Positions 12,001-21,582 of a stretch of 64,000 bases of DNA are shown here, piece by piece. The notes below the pieces were generated by a model. It was not told the origin of the DNA. It worked only from the letters and a program-made list of their open reading frames with translations, and did not search any database. The position numbers were made by a program, and so were the translations under genes. Within the stretch, counting starts at the first letter, position 1, and each line of letters starts with the position of its first letter. This DNA is from Acanthochromis polyacanthus (lineage: Eukaryota; Chordata; Actinopteri; Pomacentridae): contig NC_067127.1 in NCBI RefSeq assembly GCF_021347895.1, positions 39,070,916-39,134,915 on the forward strand, in the 5' to 3' direction.

Positions 12001-15000
12001 CTTGATCCCCATAGGCCCCGTTGATTTTTTTTTCGAAACTGATGAGGCGTACAATTACATCAGTGACCTCTACATGCTGTTGGACGTGTGGAGGAATGCC
12101 ACCGGGCAGGCACCCAGGGACGCAGCGGTGTGGGAGGGGCGCAGAAAGGCTGCGGAGAGGCCGGATTTCATTCCACGCATTCCCTGCAGCCTTCTAGAGT
12201 TCCTGAATGCCCCCCTGACCAACCTGCCTAGACATTCCTCTGACAGTCCAACCAATCCTGGTTCCCTGCTAGCCAAGGAGTCAGCCGCCAGAAAATCTGG
12301 TCGTCGACGACGCAGCTCCAGAAGACACTGTAGCTCCCTAACTCCTGCCCCGGACCAGCCCTGTGCTATCTCACCTGGAGTACTGGAGGGGCTCCGTGCC
12401 ACCTCGCCTGTAGTGTTGGAGAGGCTGTGTGCTCAGTTTCTGAGCGGGTCGACGCCTCCTCGTTTCCTGCTGAGGATAGGCCCCGTGCCACCTTACTCCC
12501 TGCCACGGAGAGGCCCTGTGCCGCTTTGCCCCCGGCAGGGGAGAGGCCCCGTGCCGCTTCCCTCTCTCCTGTCCCTGTGGGGGCCAAAGCCCCGTCCTCT
12601 GTTCGAACGGGGGCCATCGTCCTGTCTTCAGTCCATCTGGGGGCCATCGCCTCATCTCCAGTCCTAGTTGGGGCCACCGCCTCGTCTCCTGCTCCTGTGG
12701 GGCCCATCGCCCCATCTTCTGCTCCTGTGGGGCCCATCGCGGCACGGAGAGCGGCCTCGGCAGTCGCGAAGAAACTGATGGCTGCTATACCACGTCTTGG
12801 GAAGACCAAGGCCGTCGCCTCCGCCCATGTGGCACTTAACGCCACCATCTCGGGGTTGGAGGGGCTCAGGGCTGCCTATTTGATCTATGGGGAGTCTATG
12901 GCTACCTCTACAGATCCCGGGGTACTCGGACCCGTCACCTCACTCCTGGAGTCAGTAAATACTGCCACAACTGTCCTGGAGGGGCTCAATGCTGTCTCAC
13001 CCCCAGCCGAGAAACAGCCCTGTGCCGCCTCACTCCCTTCTGTGTTCGTGAGGCCCATCGCCACGTCTTCAGTTCCTGTGGGGACCATCACCCCGTTTCC
13101 GATTCCTGTGGGGCCCATTGCCCCGTCTCCTGTCCGTGTGGGGGCCGACGCCCCGTCTCCTGTCCGTGTGGGGGCCGACACCCCGTCTCCTGTCCGTGTG
13201 GGGGCCGTCGCCCCGTCTCCCATCCTTGTAGAGGCCATTGCCCTGTCTTCGGTCCATGTGGGCCCTGCAGCCTTGAAGGAGCCTAAGGCTCCCCCTGCAG
13301 CCTTGAAGGAGCCTAAGGCTCCCCCTGCAGCCTTGAAGGGAGGTCTCCAATCCTGAGTCTAGTCCTGTCCCCAGTACTGCCCCCTGAAGAGCCCCCAGTC
13401 CAGTCCCCAATTCCGTTCCCCGAGGAGTCCCCAGTCCCAGATCCAGCTCTGCCCCCCGTGGGGTCCCCACGGGGGTTCTCCCGCCTAGTTCATAACAGTT
13501 TCACAAAGCCTTTATTTACGTTCAGCCGTCAGCCTTATTTTGAACACTAATTCAGCTTTCTGTCCTTTAGTGACCCTTGACCCCATAAAAGGTGTTTTCA
13601 CTGCAGACTTGCTCCCAGAGCATTCAGCACACCCTGTTCTATGACTTTATGCACTTTGGTGCACTTTGATTGATGTTCTCATACTGTTTTTCATTCATTT
13701 TAGATTTCCATCTTAAAAAAGGCCCCTGTTCCAGTGTCTTTTTTGCTCCTATTTTGCCGTTGTAGGTCCTGGTGGTCTGAAAACATACACCAGTATTGCT
13801 TTAGGACCCAATATCAAGCATGTGCAGGTTGGTCCAAATTGGTCAAAGAATCTGTGAGATTTTGACCTTAATTGGCCTTTTGGACATTAAAGGGGCACAC
13901 AGTGTGTCCTCTGCTTGTCTTGAATCATAAATCAACGTCAGTAAATTTCTCACTCCTTAATGAGAGATGTAAACGAGATGCCATATTTATTCAATATTCA
14001 TTACGGTACTGGATGGTTTAAAAAAAAAACAACTTTATTGCACTATGTCAGTGAACAAAACAAACAATGAACACCGGACCATGATGTATGAATTGTACTT
14101 TATTTCATGGGGAAAAAAGGTATTTAATAGGCTGCATAAACACACCCACCAGGAAATTACGTCAATTTGTTGATTCTCTAATTAATCGAAATCCAAAATA
14201 TTGAAAAAAACTGATGCAATGTGTCTTTATTCGTTAAAAGACAGGACATTGTAATTGTAAGATGTCATTGATGTACACCTGCATTTTGTGCTTCATGGCG
14301 CTAGGTGTGCTGTTTGCATGTTGGACATTGTTTTACACAGACACCACCGAAGAAGAAAGGTGCCGGAAGTGCAGCTTTCACAACCACCATAGCAACGGCT
14401 AGATCGCTGTGCGCTGACTGGTGTATGGATGAGCTCAACAAATGATTGCGGTAAAAGCACGTTCATGGAAATAAATACAATGCAACAATACAAAAATAAA
14501 CACACCACTTGGTTTTGTCTGTGGTTTCGTCGTCCTACTCAACCACCATAACGGTAGAAAAGGTGACACTGTCACAATTTAATGCCGTGATGTGAAATTC
14601 AGCTTAAAAACAAACCAAACCAAAGATCATTTCCTATTACTGAATGGATAATGTGAAAGTGTGATATATATTTTTCGCTAAAAATGTCATCAAAATGGTT
14701 TTCTGTCCAAACTATCTTAAAATAATGCATTTTCCACGGAAAATAAAAGGAATGGCCGCCATGTTTTTATTTTGAGAAGCCTGCAGCAAGCAGTCACGTG
14801 ACCCTTCGTCAGACCAACAGAAAAGAATTGGGGGAAAAAGCGTTACAATCTCACAATTTTCAGGCCCAAATTGTGAGATTGTAACGTTTTGCATTGTCGA
14901 CCAACGTGATTATGTCACAATTTGATGTTCAGGTTTTAGTATTAACAATTTAAAAAGATAATATTCTGAATAAAGCTTCTAACCGGCGTGGGGGAAATGA

Positions 15001-18000
15001 GCTCTATAACGTACCTGCTGTGCCTACTGGGCATTAATAGCATTGGATCAACTAAATGAATAGATGATCACAACAGTAGGGACCTACTGGCCCATTTCTG
15101 TGGGATGATTGTATCAGGATTGAGCCTATTCAATAGTATGACAGAAACCAGATCGGGTGGAGTCATTTACATGTGATTCGGTATCCATACATAACATTCA
15201 CATGCATAACACATGCCTGTACTCAGCACAAGGTCATTTGTTATTAAAGCTTTCATCCGTCGGAAATGATACAGAGTAGCCTTGGTGGAGTACTGCGCTC
15301 TCTGAGTGCTTTTCTAGTTCAGATTCAGTTCACATCAGTGACAGCAAGAATTCCTTCAATCATTTCTGTCAGACTTCAGAAATGTTTGTTAATGACACAG
15401 ATCTGATGTTAAACTGAAGAGAAGAGAAATAATCTGATCAAATCTTTGTGTCTGGTCAGAAAATATTTCAGATCCTCCTCATGTGATCAGAACTTTACTG
15501 CTTCACTGAAAACTGTAAAATGCTTCCACATAAAGAACCTCTACAGTTCTTCATGAGTTTCAGCAGATCTGCATGTTTCCTCCATCAGCCAAAGGAAGAC
15601 CCTCAGAAGAACAAACTGTCTGATGGAACAATTATTAGAATGAAACAGAAAAACTGTCTTCATTCATTTATCAGCTTCAAACACAACAACATGAAAAATC
15701 CACATTTCCACAGCGTTTGAAGCAGCTGAAGAACATCTGAGACTAAACACAGCTGACATGATGTTTGAAATAAACAAGTGGAACGTTAAGACGAAAGAGA
15801 TGTTCCAGTGAGAACATGAAAAGAACTGAACTACTGATCTACTCTGACTGATCATGTTCATCACATCTGGACTCACCGAGCCTTTCTGCAGTTCCTCACA
15901 GCTGGAATCAGTCTCCGTTTTCCCTCAACTGATGTTTTGTACTTGTCCAGGTCCAACTCCTCCAGAACCTCCTCTGACATCTGCAGCATGTAGGCCAAAG
16001 CTGAGCACTGGATCTCAGAGAGGAACTTCTCTGATCTGTTCTCTGACTGCAGGAACTCTTGGATCTCCTGATGTACTGAGAGATCCTTCATCTCCATCAG
16101 ACAGTGGAAGATGTTGATGCTTCTGTCTGGAGACATTTCTTCACTGTTCATCTTCTTCAGGTTGTTGATGACTCTCTGGATCATTTCTGGATGGTTCTCT
16201 GTCGGACCCAGCAGACCTCCTAAGAGTCTCTGGTTGGACTCCAGACAGAGGCCATGAAGGAAGCGAACAAACAGGTCCAGGTGACCATTTTTACAGAAGA
16301 GAGATTTCTCCATGACTTTGTTCAGGAACACATCCAGAGTGTCTCTGTTCTTGTCTTTCCAGTCTTCTCCCAGGAAGTCCTCCAGAACCTTCTCCTTCCT
16401 GTTGGTGTAACAGTGGAACATGTAGACTGCAGCCAGAAACTCCTGAACGCTCAGATGGACGAAGCAGAACACCTTGTCCTGGTACAGCCCTCTCTCCTCT
16501 TTAAAAATCTGTGTGAACACTCCTGAGTACACTGAGGCTGCTTCCACATCGATGCCACACTCTGTCAGGTCGGACTCATAGAAGATCAGGTTTCCTTTCT
16601 GCAGCTGAATAAAAGCCAGTTTTCCCAGAGACTCAATCATCCTCCTGCTCTCTTCACTCCAGTGTGGATCTGTCTCAGCTCCTCCATCATACTTGACCTT
16701 CTTGACTTTGGTCTGAACCACCAGGTGGTGGATGAACATCTCAGTCAGGGTTCTGGGCAGATCTCCTCCCTCTGTGCTTCTCAGCAGCTTCTCCAGAACT
16801 GTAGCAGTGATCCAGCAGAACACTGGGATGTGGCACATGATGTGGAGGCTTCGTGATGTCTTCATGTGGGAGATGATGCTGCTGGCCTGCGTCTTATCTC
16901 TGAATCTCTTCCTGAAGTACTCCTCCTTCTGTGGGTCGGTGAATCCTCTGATCTCCGTCACCATGTCCACACAGTCAGGAGAGATCTGATTGGCTGCTGC
17001 AGGTCGTGTGGTTATCCAGAGGTGAGCAGAGGGAAGCAGCTTCCCCCTGATCAGGTTTGTCAGCAGCACATCCACTGAGGTGGACTCTCTAACATCAGTC
17101 AGGACCTCATTGTTGTGGAAGTCCAGAGGAAGGCGACACTCATCCAGACCGTCAAAGATCAAGACAACCTGGAAGTATTCAAAGCTGCAGATTCCTGCTG
17201 CTTTGGTTTCACTGAAGAAGTGATGAACAAGTTCCATCAAACTGAACTTTCTCTCTTTCAGCACATTCAGCTCTCTGAAAGTCAATGGAAACATGAAGTG
17301 GATGTCTTGGTTGCTTTTGTCTTCAGCCCAGTCCAGAGTTAACTTCTGTGTTAACACTGTTTTCCCGATGCCAGACACTCCCTGTGTCATCACTGTTCTG
17401 ATTGGTCCATCTCTTCCAGGTGAGCCTCTAAAGATGTCTTCTGGTCTGATGCTTGTTTCTGCTCTGTCTGCTTTCCTGGATGCTGCTTCAATCTGTCTGA
17501 CCTCATGTTCATCATTGACCTCTGCAGTCCCTCCCTCTGTGATGTACAGCTCTGTGTAGATCTCATTCAGGAGGGTCGGCTGTCCTGCTTTAGCGATGCC
17601 CTCAAACACTCTCTGGAACTTCTTCTTCAGAGAAGACTTAAGTTCACGTCGACAAACTCCAGCAGAAAGTTCTGAATGAAAACACAAGAAAGAAGCAGTG
17701 AAGTAGAAGTAACCTGGATATTAAAGCACCAAAGCAATAAAGTGAAGGTGACAGTTTGTCCCCTAAAGACTGATTGTGTGAAGATATTCTGAGACTTTAG
17801 TAAATGTTCTGTTGATCAGCAGCTTCAGTCTTTACACAAATCCTCTTACTGCTCTGCAGACAGTCAGCCAGCTTCTCCTGCTTCATCCTCCTCAGGAACA
17901 ACACTGTGATCTGCTCAAACATCTCTCTGCTGCTCCTCTGATCTTCATCATCACCCTCCAACTCCTCCTCATCCTCCCTCTGACTCTCTGAGCATTCTGG

Positions 18001-19097
18001 GTAATCTGGACTCACAAGCTTCTGCATCTTCTTCAGTTCCTTCTTCACAAAAGTCACCATGTTGTCCTCCAGCAGCTGGAACAGAGAAATGTGTCAATGA
18101 GTCCATCAGAGTCAAATCATGGAGCCAAACATCAGATCCATGTTGGACACACTGACAGTCCACTAGTCTACAAAGAGCAGCATGGAGACGCCTGAACACA
18201 ACAGATGGAGAACAACTTGTTGTCCATGAACTCACCATGAATATGGAGTCCAGGTGATGCTGCTGGACAGACTGAGCTCTGGGAACCTCTGAGTTCTGCT
18301 GCTCCACTCTGTGGATCAACATCAACAGTTAGATCTCAGTACGTCTGTCCACACAGAGACAAACACCAGCTACCACACCATCAACGTCTTCAGGAGACTC
18401 TAAAAATGGAACCAGTTATCTCCACATTTAAACCTCATCATGTCTCAACTCACTGTGATGTGGACGTTCACAACAGACACAAAGACTTTGGATTTCAGAG
18501 CAGGTCAGACAACACGTCGTACAAACTGGTTCTGTTCTACAATAAGTGACTCTTTCTGTCAGTCCCAGCTTACATCTGATCAGTAGATGGATGGACGTCT
18601 TTAAAGGTCATGAATTCATCCTTTGACTGGTCGCTCTTGAAGGACAGACAGCTGGGTTTAGGACAGTCTGGTCTCTGCTGCTGGATCCTGAAACAAAACC
18701 AGAACAGATAAAAACTGATGGAAAACATCTTCAAGCTGTTAATAAACAAAACAACAATCTTGAGTCTGAAATGTCTTTCTGTCACTTTTACTGTCTCACC
18801 TTCCATCTGCACATCGTCTGAAACAAGGAGGAGACTCCTTTGACCAGTCACTCTTCATGGACACACAGCTGGATCCAGGTCCAGGTCCAGGTCCAGGTCC
18901 AGTAGAGTGTGTGTTCTGCTGCTCTGGGCTTCAACACACAGAGCTGTGAGTGTGAATAATGACAGCAGTGATGTGATGCTGAGCTCTGACACTTAGAGAT
19001 GCTCATCTCACCTCTGAGCTTTGCTCTGGTTCTCATCTCCACACAGAGATCTTTTAGAGGGAGGGACTCCCTCCTCTCTGTCCTCACACTGATCCAT
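1..19097 (-). CDS. NLR immune receptor gene (FISNA-NACHT-LRR, NLRC3-like), 3' end outside window
   Basis: Multi-exon gene on the minus strand. Exons I can place in transcript order: 19097-19012, 18928-18800, 18687-18574, 18308-18236, 18075-17850, 17671-15877, 10779-10606, 9722-9549, 8062-7889, 2343-2170 and 32 to the window edge. GT/AG boundaries and codon phases agree from exon 1 through the NACHT exon. The product is a cytosolic NOD-like receptor of the expanded fish class: short N-terminal peptide repeats, a FISNA segment, a NACHT ATPase and leucine-rich repeats. Family members are thought to sense microbial or danger signals and oligomerise through NACHT. No PYD or CARD and no C-terminal B30.2 exon is visible. 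The introns are full of transposons (hAT at 0.6 kb, TIR element at 2.9 kb, LTR element at 11.5 kb). The five leading exons and the NACHT exon show no stop in frame, so the gene may be functional; the final exons are missing. Confidence 0.85.
613..2131. mobile_element. Non-autonomous hAT transposon
   Basis: Ends are CAGTGTTGGGCAGTAACG on the left and GCTTGCCCAACACTG on the right, inverted to each other and of hAT type. Flanking 8-mers are TGAGATCT (605-612) and TCAGATCT (2132-2139), an 8-bp target duplication with one mismatch. Length is 1519 bp. No transposase frame is visible. It contains a (CA)n tract. It lies in an intron of the NLR gene. Confidence 0.85.
952..977. repeat. (CA)n microsatellite
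   Basis: About 12 CA units inside the hAT element. Confidence 0.9.
2170..2343 (-). CDS. NLR LRR exon 4 (174 bp)
   Basis: 174 nt, acceptor TTCAG, donor GTCAG. Reads [20 protein letters not shown] then [20 protein letters not shown]. Same unit as the exons at 7889 and 9549. A hAT element (613-2131) lies just downstream in the following intron. Confidence 0.78.
2878..3500 (+). repeat. Left terminal inverted repeat of the 4.05-kb element
   Basis: About 620 bp. The arm matches the reverse complement of 6297-6931 with small differences and indels; matching stops after the segment AACAATGTCACCAT. Confidence 0.85.
3521..4323. pseudogene. Hairpin-arranged gene fragment inside the 4.05-kb element
   Basis: Two inverted copies of one coding-like segment. 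The plus-strand copy (about 3598-3745) reads [20 protein letters not shown] then [13 protein letters not shown]. The minus-strand copy (4005 to about 3724) reads the same, with NLL for TLL and YLDLD for DLDLD, and continues [20 protein letters not shown]. Outer arms GCAGATGGCTTGCTAAAATG (3521) and its complement (4304-4323) also pair, so the whole block is a fold-back with about 230 bases extra in the right arm (4030-4262). I do not recognise the protein. It could be a captured host exon or a remnant of the element's own gene. Confidence 0.5.
4324..6296. other. Interior of the 4.05-kb element: AT-rich, no clear gene
   Basis: Positions 4660-4960 are rich in TATATA runs (microsatellite-like). 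At 5356-5440 a TAA repeat leads into TTTATATAGCACTTCACACA, a motif common in fish retroposon 3' tails. The segment GACCAAGATGGC/GCCATCTTGGTC occurs inverted near 4368 and 6260. Short frames at 5072-5353 show no recognisable domain. Confidence 0.5.
6297..6931 (-). repeat. Right terminal inverted repeat of the 4.05-kb element
   Basis: Reverse complement of the left arm, ending CCGTTACA at 6931. The inner border is at the ATGGTGACATTGTT segment. Confidence 0.85.
7889..8062 (-). CDS. NLR LRR exon 3 (174 bp)
   Basis: 174 nt with the same ATTCAG/GTCAG splice sites as its neighbours. Reads [13 protein letters not shown] start in the wrong frame but, in phase, [20 protein letters not shown] then [23 protein letters not shown] core is intact. 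Substitutions against the 9549 exon are scattered (VDLSKNYLH versus LDLSNNSLK), mostly in the variable, solvent-facing positions. Confidence 0.78.
9549..9722 (-). CDS. NLR LRR exon 2 (174 bp)
   Basis: 174 nt, acceptor ATTCAG, donor GTCAGA. Encodes [20 protein letters not shown], then [20 protein letters not shown], ending in [20 protein letters not shown] cores LxxLDLSNN are present. It is one of three nearly identical exons carried in tandem units of about 1.7 kb, and is followed at once by intron sequence also found after the exon at 7889. Confidence 0.8.
9723..10605. other. NLR intron, no other gene seen
   Basis: Intron between LRR exons 1 and 2. Its first part (9723-9960) matches the window start. 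No transposon ends or RNA gene recognised. Confidence 0.6.
10606..10779 (-). CDS. NLR LRR exon 1 (174 bp)
   Basis: Exactly 174 nt between a TTACAG acceptor and a GTCAG donor, the standard length of a fish NLR leucine-rich-repeat exon (two repeats of about 29 residues). It reads [20 protein letters not shown] then [20 protein letters not shown], with the LxxLxLSxN LRR core and ribonuclease-inhibitor-type spacing. It is more diverged than the three exons downstream, which are near copies of each other. Confidence 0.8.
10780..11496. other. NLR intron with old repeat sequence
   Basis: From about 11060 the text (CGCCGCCAAGAAACAGCGGA onward) looks like an old dispersed repeat interrupted by the LTR element at 11502. 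Its continuation on the right (13503-13930) also looks non-coding. Its class is not identified. Confidence 0.4.
11948..12667 (+). CDS. Open frame inside the LTR element, possible gag remnant
   Basis: About 239 residues starting [20 protein letters not shown], two bases after the end of the 5' LTR-like block. The first 100 residues look like real protein ([20 protein letters not shown]); the rest becomes Pro/Ser/Arg-rich low complexity. No zinc knuckle or enzymatic motif is seen. A second frame (12427-13356) is made of Val-Gly-Pro-Ser repeats. The position right after the LTR suggests gag, but I do not recognise the family. Confidence 0.4.
   Translation: MIQPSKTPAGIPDQIVFPLIPIGPVDFFFETDEAYNYISDLYMLLDVWRNATGQAPRDAAVWEGRRKAAERPDFIPRIPCSLLEFLNAPLTNLPRHSSDSPTNPGSLLAKESAARKSGRRRRSSRRHCSSLTPAPDQPCAISPGVLEGLRATSPVVLERLCAQFLSGSTPPRFLLRIGPVPPYSLPRRGPVPLCPRQGRGPVPLPSLLSLWGPKPRPLFERGPSSCLQSIWGPSPHLQS
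12560..13346. repeat. GC-rich minisatellite (~33-bp and ~30-bp units)
   Basis: Degenerate units of about 33 bp around TCCTGTGGGGGCC(A/G)TCGCC; the clearest three lie at 13127-13215. A second, 30-bp unit (CCTGCAGCCTTGAAGGAGCC...) is repeated three times at 13266-13336. The repeats keep several frames open on both strands, which explains the long ORFs here. Confidence 0.75.
13503..14030. other. Non-coding, NLR intron
   Basis: Continuation of the older repeat into which the LTR element inserted. No gene seen. Confidence 0.4.
14030..14930. repeat. Unclassified interspersed repeat, copy 1
   Basis: 14040-14440 matches the reverse complement of pieces at 41625-42060 and 42710-42850. 14530-14930 matches 43490-43880 directly. 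It holds an 18-bp inverted repeat, GTTACAATCTCACAATTT with its complement, at 14842-14885 around an 8-base loop. The segment TGTCACAATTTAATGCCGTG near 14570 and TGTCACAATTTG near 14915 may be related ends. No coding frame. Class unknown. Confidence 0.55.
14931..15876. other. NLR intron after the NACHT exon, no gene seen
   Basis: AT-balanced non-coding sequence. The final part (15300-15870) resembles the general NLR intron style (TTCATCAGATCTG-rich) and may be duplicated elsewhere in the genome. No element ends found. Confidence 0.4.
15877..17671 (-). CDS. NLR exon 6: FISNA + NACHT NTPase
   Basis: Exon of 1795 nt, open throughout (about 598 residues). It starts with the fish-specific NACHT-associated segment ([20 protein letters not shown], ending near the [13 protein letters not shown] motif). 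NACHT then follows with Walker [21 protein letters not shown], Walker [13 protein letters not shown], sensor-type ITTRPAAAN and the winged-helix/NAD2 region ([13 protein letters not shown]). These match the ATPase core of NLRC3-like proteins, which binds nucleotide and oligomerises. Key Lys and Asp residues of Walker A and B are present, so the ATPase looks intact. Acceptor ATTCAG precedes 17671 and donor GTGAGT follows 15877. The next recognisable coding exon lies about 5 kb downstream, past an LTR element. Confidence 0.9.
17850..18075 (-). CDS. NLR exon 5: acidic linker before FISNA
   Basis: Exon of 226 nt encoding [20 protein letters not shown], then an acidic stretch ([16 protein letters not shown]), then [20 protein letters not shown]. 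This segment precedes the FISNA/NACHT exon in fish NLRs and may be partly coiled or helical. Acceptor AG lies before 18075. The donor GTAAGA follows 17850 and leaves one base, which completes a Lys codon with the first two bases of the NACHT exon. Upstream phase is 0, matching exon 4. Confidence 0.8.
18236..19097 (-). CDS. NLR exons 1-4: N-terminal peptide repeats
   Basis: Exon 1 (19097-19012) starts at an ATG and reads [20 protein letters not shown], ending in phase 2 at a GTGAG donor. Exon 2 (18928-18800) contains a Gly-Pro tandem (GPGPGPGPG) coded by a GGTCCA repeat, then [18 protein letters not shown]. Exon 3 (18687-18574) has the related [18 protein letters not shown]. Exon 4 (18308-18236) begins [18 protein letters not shown]. 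Repeated CxSxKSDxSK peptides of about 30 residues in separate exons are characteristic of the N terminus of many fish NLRC3-like proteins. No death-fold domain is seen. All phases join cleanly. What the repeats do is not known to me. The start codon was chosen because it is the first ATG in frame and matches the usual [15 protein letters not shown] start of the family. Confidence 0.8.
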
Positions 19098-19271
19098 AGT
19101 AGACAAACAACAACCTGCTGGGGGAGTCATACATTAGTTCTCCTCCTTCCTCTCAGTCACATGACAAACACACTCAGCTCTGATTGGAGGAAACCTGTCC
19201 AGCTTTGGGACAGCTGCTTCACCTCAACACTCCATCTAAAAACTGAAAAACTCTTCAACATCTGACATGTT

Positions 19272-19830
19272 TCTCTCTGTCCAAGTCCACTATATCCAAT
19301 CCAATTCAATGCAGCTTTATTCGTATAACACTTTTAACAACCACCAATTAACCCAAAGTGCTGTACATACATGTACACAGAACAAGGCAAATAAAATCAG
19401 CATTAAAAGCAAATACAATAAAAATACACAATCAATGCACTAAAAACAAATAAAATCAGAGATACATAATAAAAGAACTAAAAACAAATAGAATCACAAA
19501 ATAAAAGGCACTAAAAAACTAACAAAACCCGAAACACACAATAAAGGCCCTAAAACATAAATAAAATCAGTGTCTCATGCTGGATTGAAAGCCAGGGAAT
19601 AAAAGTACGTTTTAAGATGGGTCTTAAAAATGGACAGGGAAAGAGCCTGTCTAAGGTGCAAGGGCAACTTGTTCCATAAAATTGGTGAAACCACAGAGAA
19701 GGCTGTGTCCCCTCTGAGCTTCCATTTTGACTTTGGTGTGCATAGGAGCAGCTGAAATCTCTGAATGGTGTGCCACAAGGCGAGTCATTTGCGATCAGGA
19801 AAAGCAAGAAAGAGGAGGTTTTTGTTGAGT
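19272..19830 (-). mobile_element. L2-type LINE fragment (3' end)
   Basis: Minus-strand frame (19778-19575) reads LLLCTPKSKWKLRGDTAFSV then VSPILWNKLPLHLRQALSLS, then FKTHLKTYFYSL, the typical C-terminal end of L2-clade reverse-transcriptase ORFs. The tail to 19272 is A/T-rich and contains AATTCAATGCAGCTTTATTC, a common fish LINE 3'-end motif. 5'-truncated. Confidence 0.75.
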
Positions 19831-20181
19831 TTATGCTACAGTTGTGAGATATGTTACATAGTGAGGGTTGAAGAATAGGACATCGGAGGAAAAGAAGGTA
19901 AATTGGACATGAAATTAATATTTTTATGGGTCAAAAAGTTTTGATCATGAACATGTTTCAGGTACAGGTTTTTAAATGGCCAAATGCATATATACATGAA
20001 AATGTGTCTTCACCCCTGACTGCCTGTTTTTACGAAAAGAACATTAAATTTTGATCTGAAAGTTTAGCAAAATGATATAGACTCACACTTTGTGATGATA
20101 TTTATATTCAGGATTTAGACTTAAACAGGTCCAGATGCTCAGAGCAGCCGAGGAGGAGTGTAAAAACGATGAAAATAACAA
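19831..20181. other. Non-coding stretch, nothing recognised
   Basis: AT-rich, without frame or repeat ends I can identify. Confidence 0.4.
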
Positions 20182-20188
20182 CATACAT

Positions 20189-20962
20189 CAGCCCGGTCTC
20201 ACGGGGATTCGTGAAACTGTCACATCAGTTTTTGTTTCGGTTTCGTGCGCACCAACACGATGTCGTCATGTTTTTCGTGCCGCTCACCACGAGCGAAACC
20301 CGCTGTGGTAATCACATCTGAAAGTGGTTTATACCGGCGGATTCATGACGATCTAAGCTGTCCACCGGTGTTTGCGGCCGCCATTGCGGCCGCCGCTTCG
20401 GCCGCCGGACATTCTTTAAATTCCTATGCAAATTCGGCGGATTCATGACGATTTAAGCTGTCCATCGGCGTTTGCGGCTGCCGCCGCAGCAGCCATTGCA
20501 GCCGCCAGACATCCGGTTGCAGCAGCGGCCGCAGCCGCGGCCGCAAACGCCAATGGACAGCTTAAATCGTCATGAATCCGCCGGTATAAACCACTTTCAG
20601 ATGTGATCCGGCCGCTGTTGTGGCCGGATGTCCGGCGGCCGCAATGGCGGCCGCAGTGGCGGCCGCAAACACCGATGGACAGCTTAGATCGTCATGAATC
20701 CGCCGAATTTGCATAGGAATTTAAAGAATGTGCGGCGGCCGAAGCGGCGGCCGAAGCGGCGGCCGCAGCGGCGGCCACAAACGCCGATGGACAGCTTAGA
20801 TCGTCATAAATCCGCCGGTATAAACCACTTTCAGATGTGATTACCACAGCGGGGTTCGCTCGTGTGAGCGGCACGAAAAACATGACGACATCGTGTTGGT
20901 GCGCACGAAACCGAAACAAAAACTGACGTGACAGTTTCATGAATCCCCGTGAGACCGTGTTG
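20189..20962. mobile_element. MITE with 7-bp TSD, copy 1
   Basis: 774 bp, largely palindromic. Left end CAGCCCGGTCTCACGGGG; right end, reversed, CAACACGGTCTCACGGGG. TSD CATACAT at 20182-20188 and 20963-20969. The arms share GATTCGTGAAACTGTCAC and the core ATTCATGACGATCTAAGCTG. The centre is made of GCGGCCGC-rich blocks. No transposase. Superfamily unassigned; a 7-bp duplication is unusual. Confidence 0.85.
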
Positions 20963-21155
20963 CATACATACATATAAGTAGAAATAAAATCGTTAAAATG
21001 AAACTGTTTAATTGAGCATTTTTTTTACCTCAAAATGCACCAGAATGCAGGAAAATGACTCCATTTTTCTGCTATCACTGACACAGAAAATTGTGGCTTT
21101 TTGTGGCTCATGTTATTCTTATGAGTGAGCCACAGTGGCTCTTCATTTAAAATTC

Positions 21156-21535
21156 CTAGTGCAAGCATAGACGGGGGGAACCTGAAGGCTTAATATGGCA
21201 AACCACGTCTTCCAAAAGCGACAGAGTCACCGGCTCAACCTGATTGAAAACAGTAGAACGGGGAACAGCAGAACAGAGGATAGAAGCAGAGTGGTCAAGG
21301 ACAGGAGCTACGATGAGAGCCCTTGCAGTGGCCACCTTATCAATAAAAAAGTCTAAAAAGTCATGACACATTTCAGGAAAGGCTTCAAAACAGGCAGCCT
21401 TAGGAGCATTTAGGACAGAATTCATGGTCTTGAATAATACACATGGGTTATGACGGCTCAACATTATAATATTTGAAAAGTGTTCAGTTTTAGCCTCTTT
21501 GACAGTGGTCTGGTAATGATGCCAGCAGTCTCTTA
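21156..21535 (-). mobile_element. L2-type LINE fragment (between EN and RT)
   Basis: Minus-strand frame reads NPCVLFKTMNSVLNAPKAAC, then EMCHDFLDFFIDKVATARAL, then EPVTLSLLEDVVCHIKPSGS, which matches the linker before the reverse transcriptase in fish L2 ORF2. 5' and 3' parts are absent. It may belong to the same copy as the fragment at 19272-19830, separated by later insertions. Confidence 0.75.
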
Positions 21536-21582
21536 AAGGGGAACTTCGGTTTTTTTCAACCTGGGGTCTGTTTCCATATGTA

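Larger units (their letters stand above)
11502..13497 (+). mobile_element. Defective LTR retrotransposon-like element
   Basis: The 5' end starts TGTCATGGCTCC at 11502. A 444-bp LTR-like block ends GACCTAGTTCATAACA at 11945 and contains an ATTAAA poly(A)-type signal. The right end repeats only the last part of that block (GGGTTCTCCCGCCTAGTTCATAACA-like, ending 13497). The flanks are GTTTC at 11497-11501 and at 13498-13502, a perfect 5-bp TSD as made by LTR retrotransposon integrases. The interior (11946-13470) has one gag-like open frame start at 11948 but no protease, reverse transcriptase or integrase. Most of the 3' LTR is therefore missing although the site duplication is intact. It lies in the NLR intron between NACHT and the LRR exons. 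Confidence 0.7.

Noticed and set aside
11446..13470. Several long minus-strand ORFs (e.g. 12366-12848, 13069-13470)
   Set aside because: They come from GC-rich repeats with multiple-of-three units inside the LTR element and show no domain.
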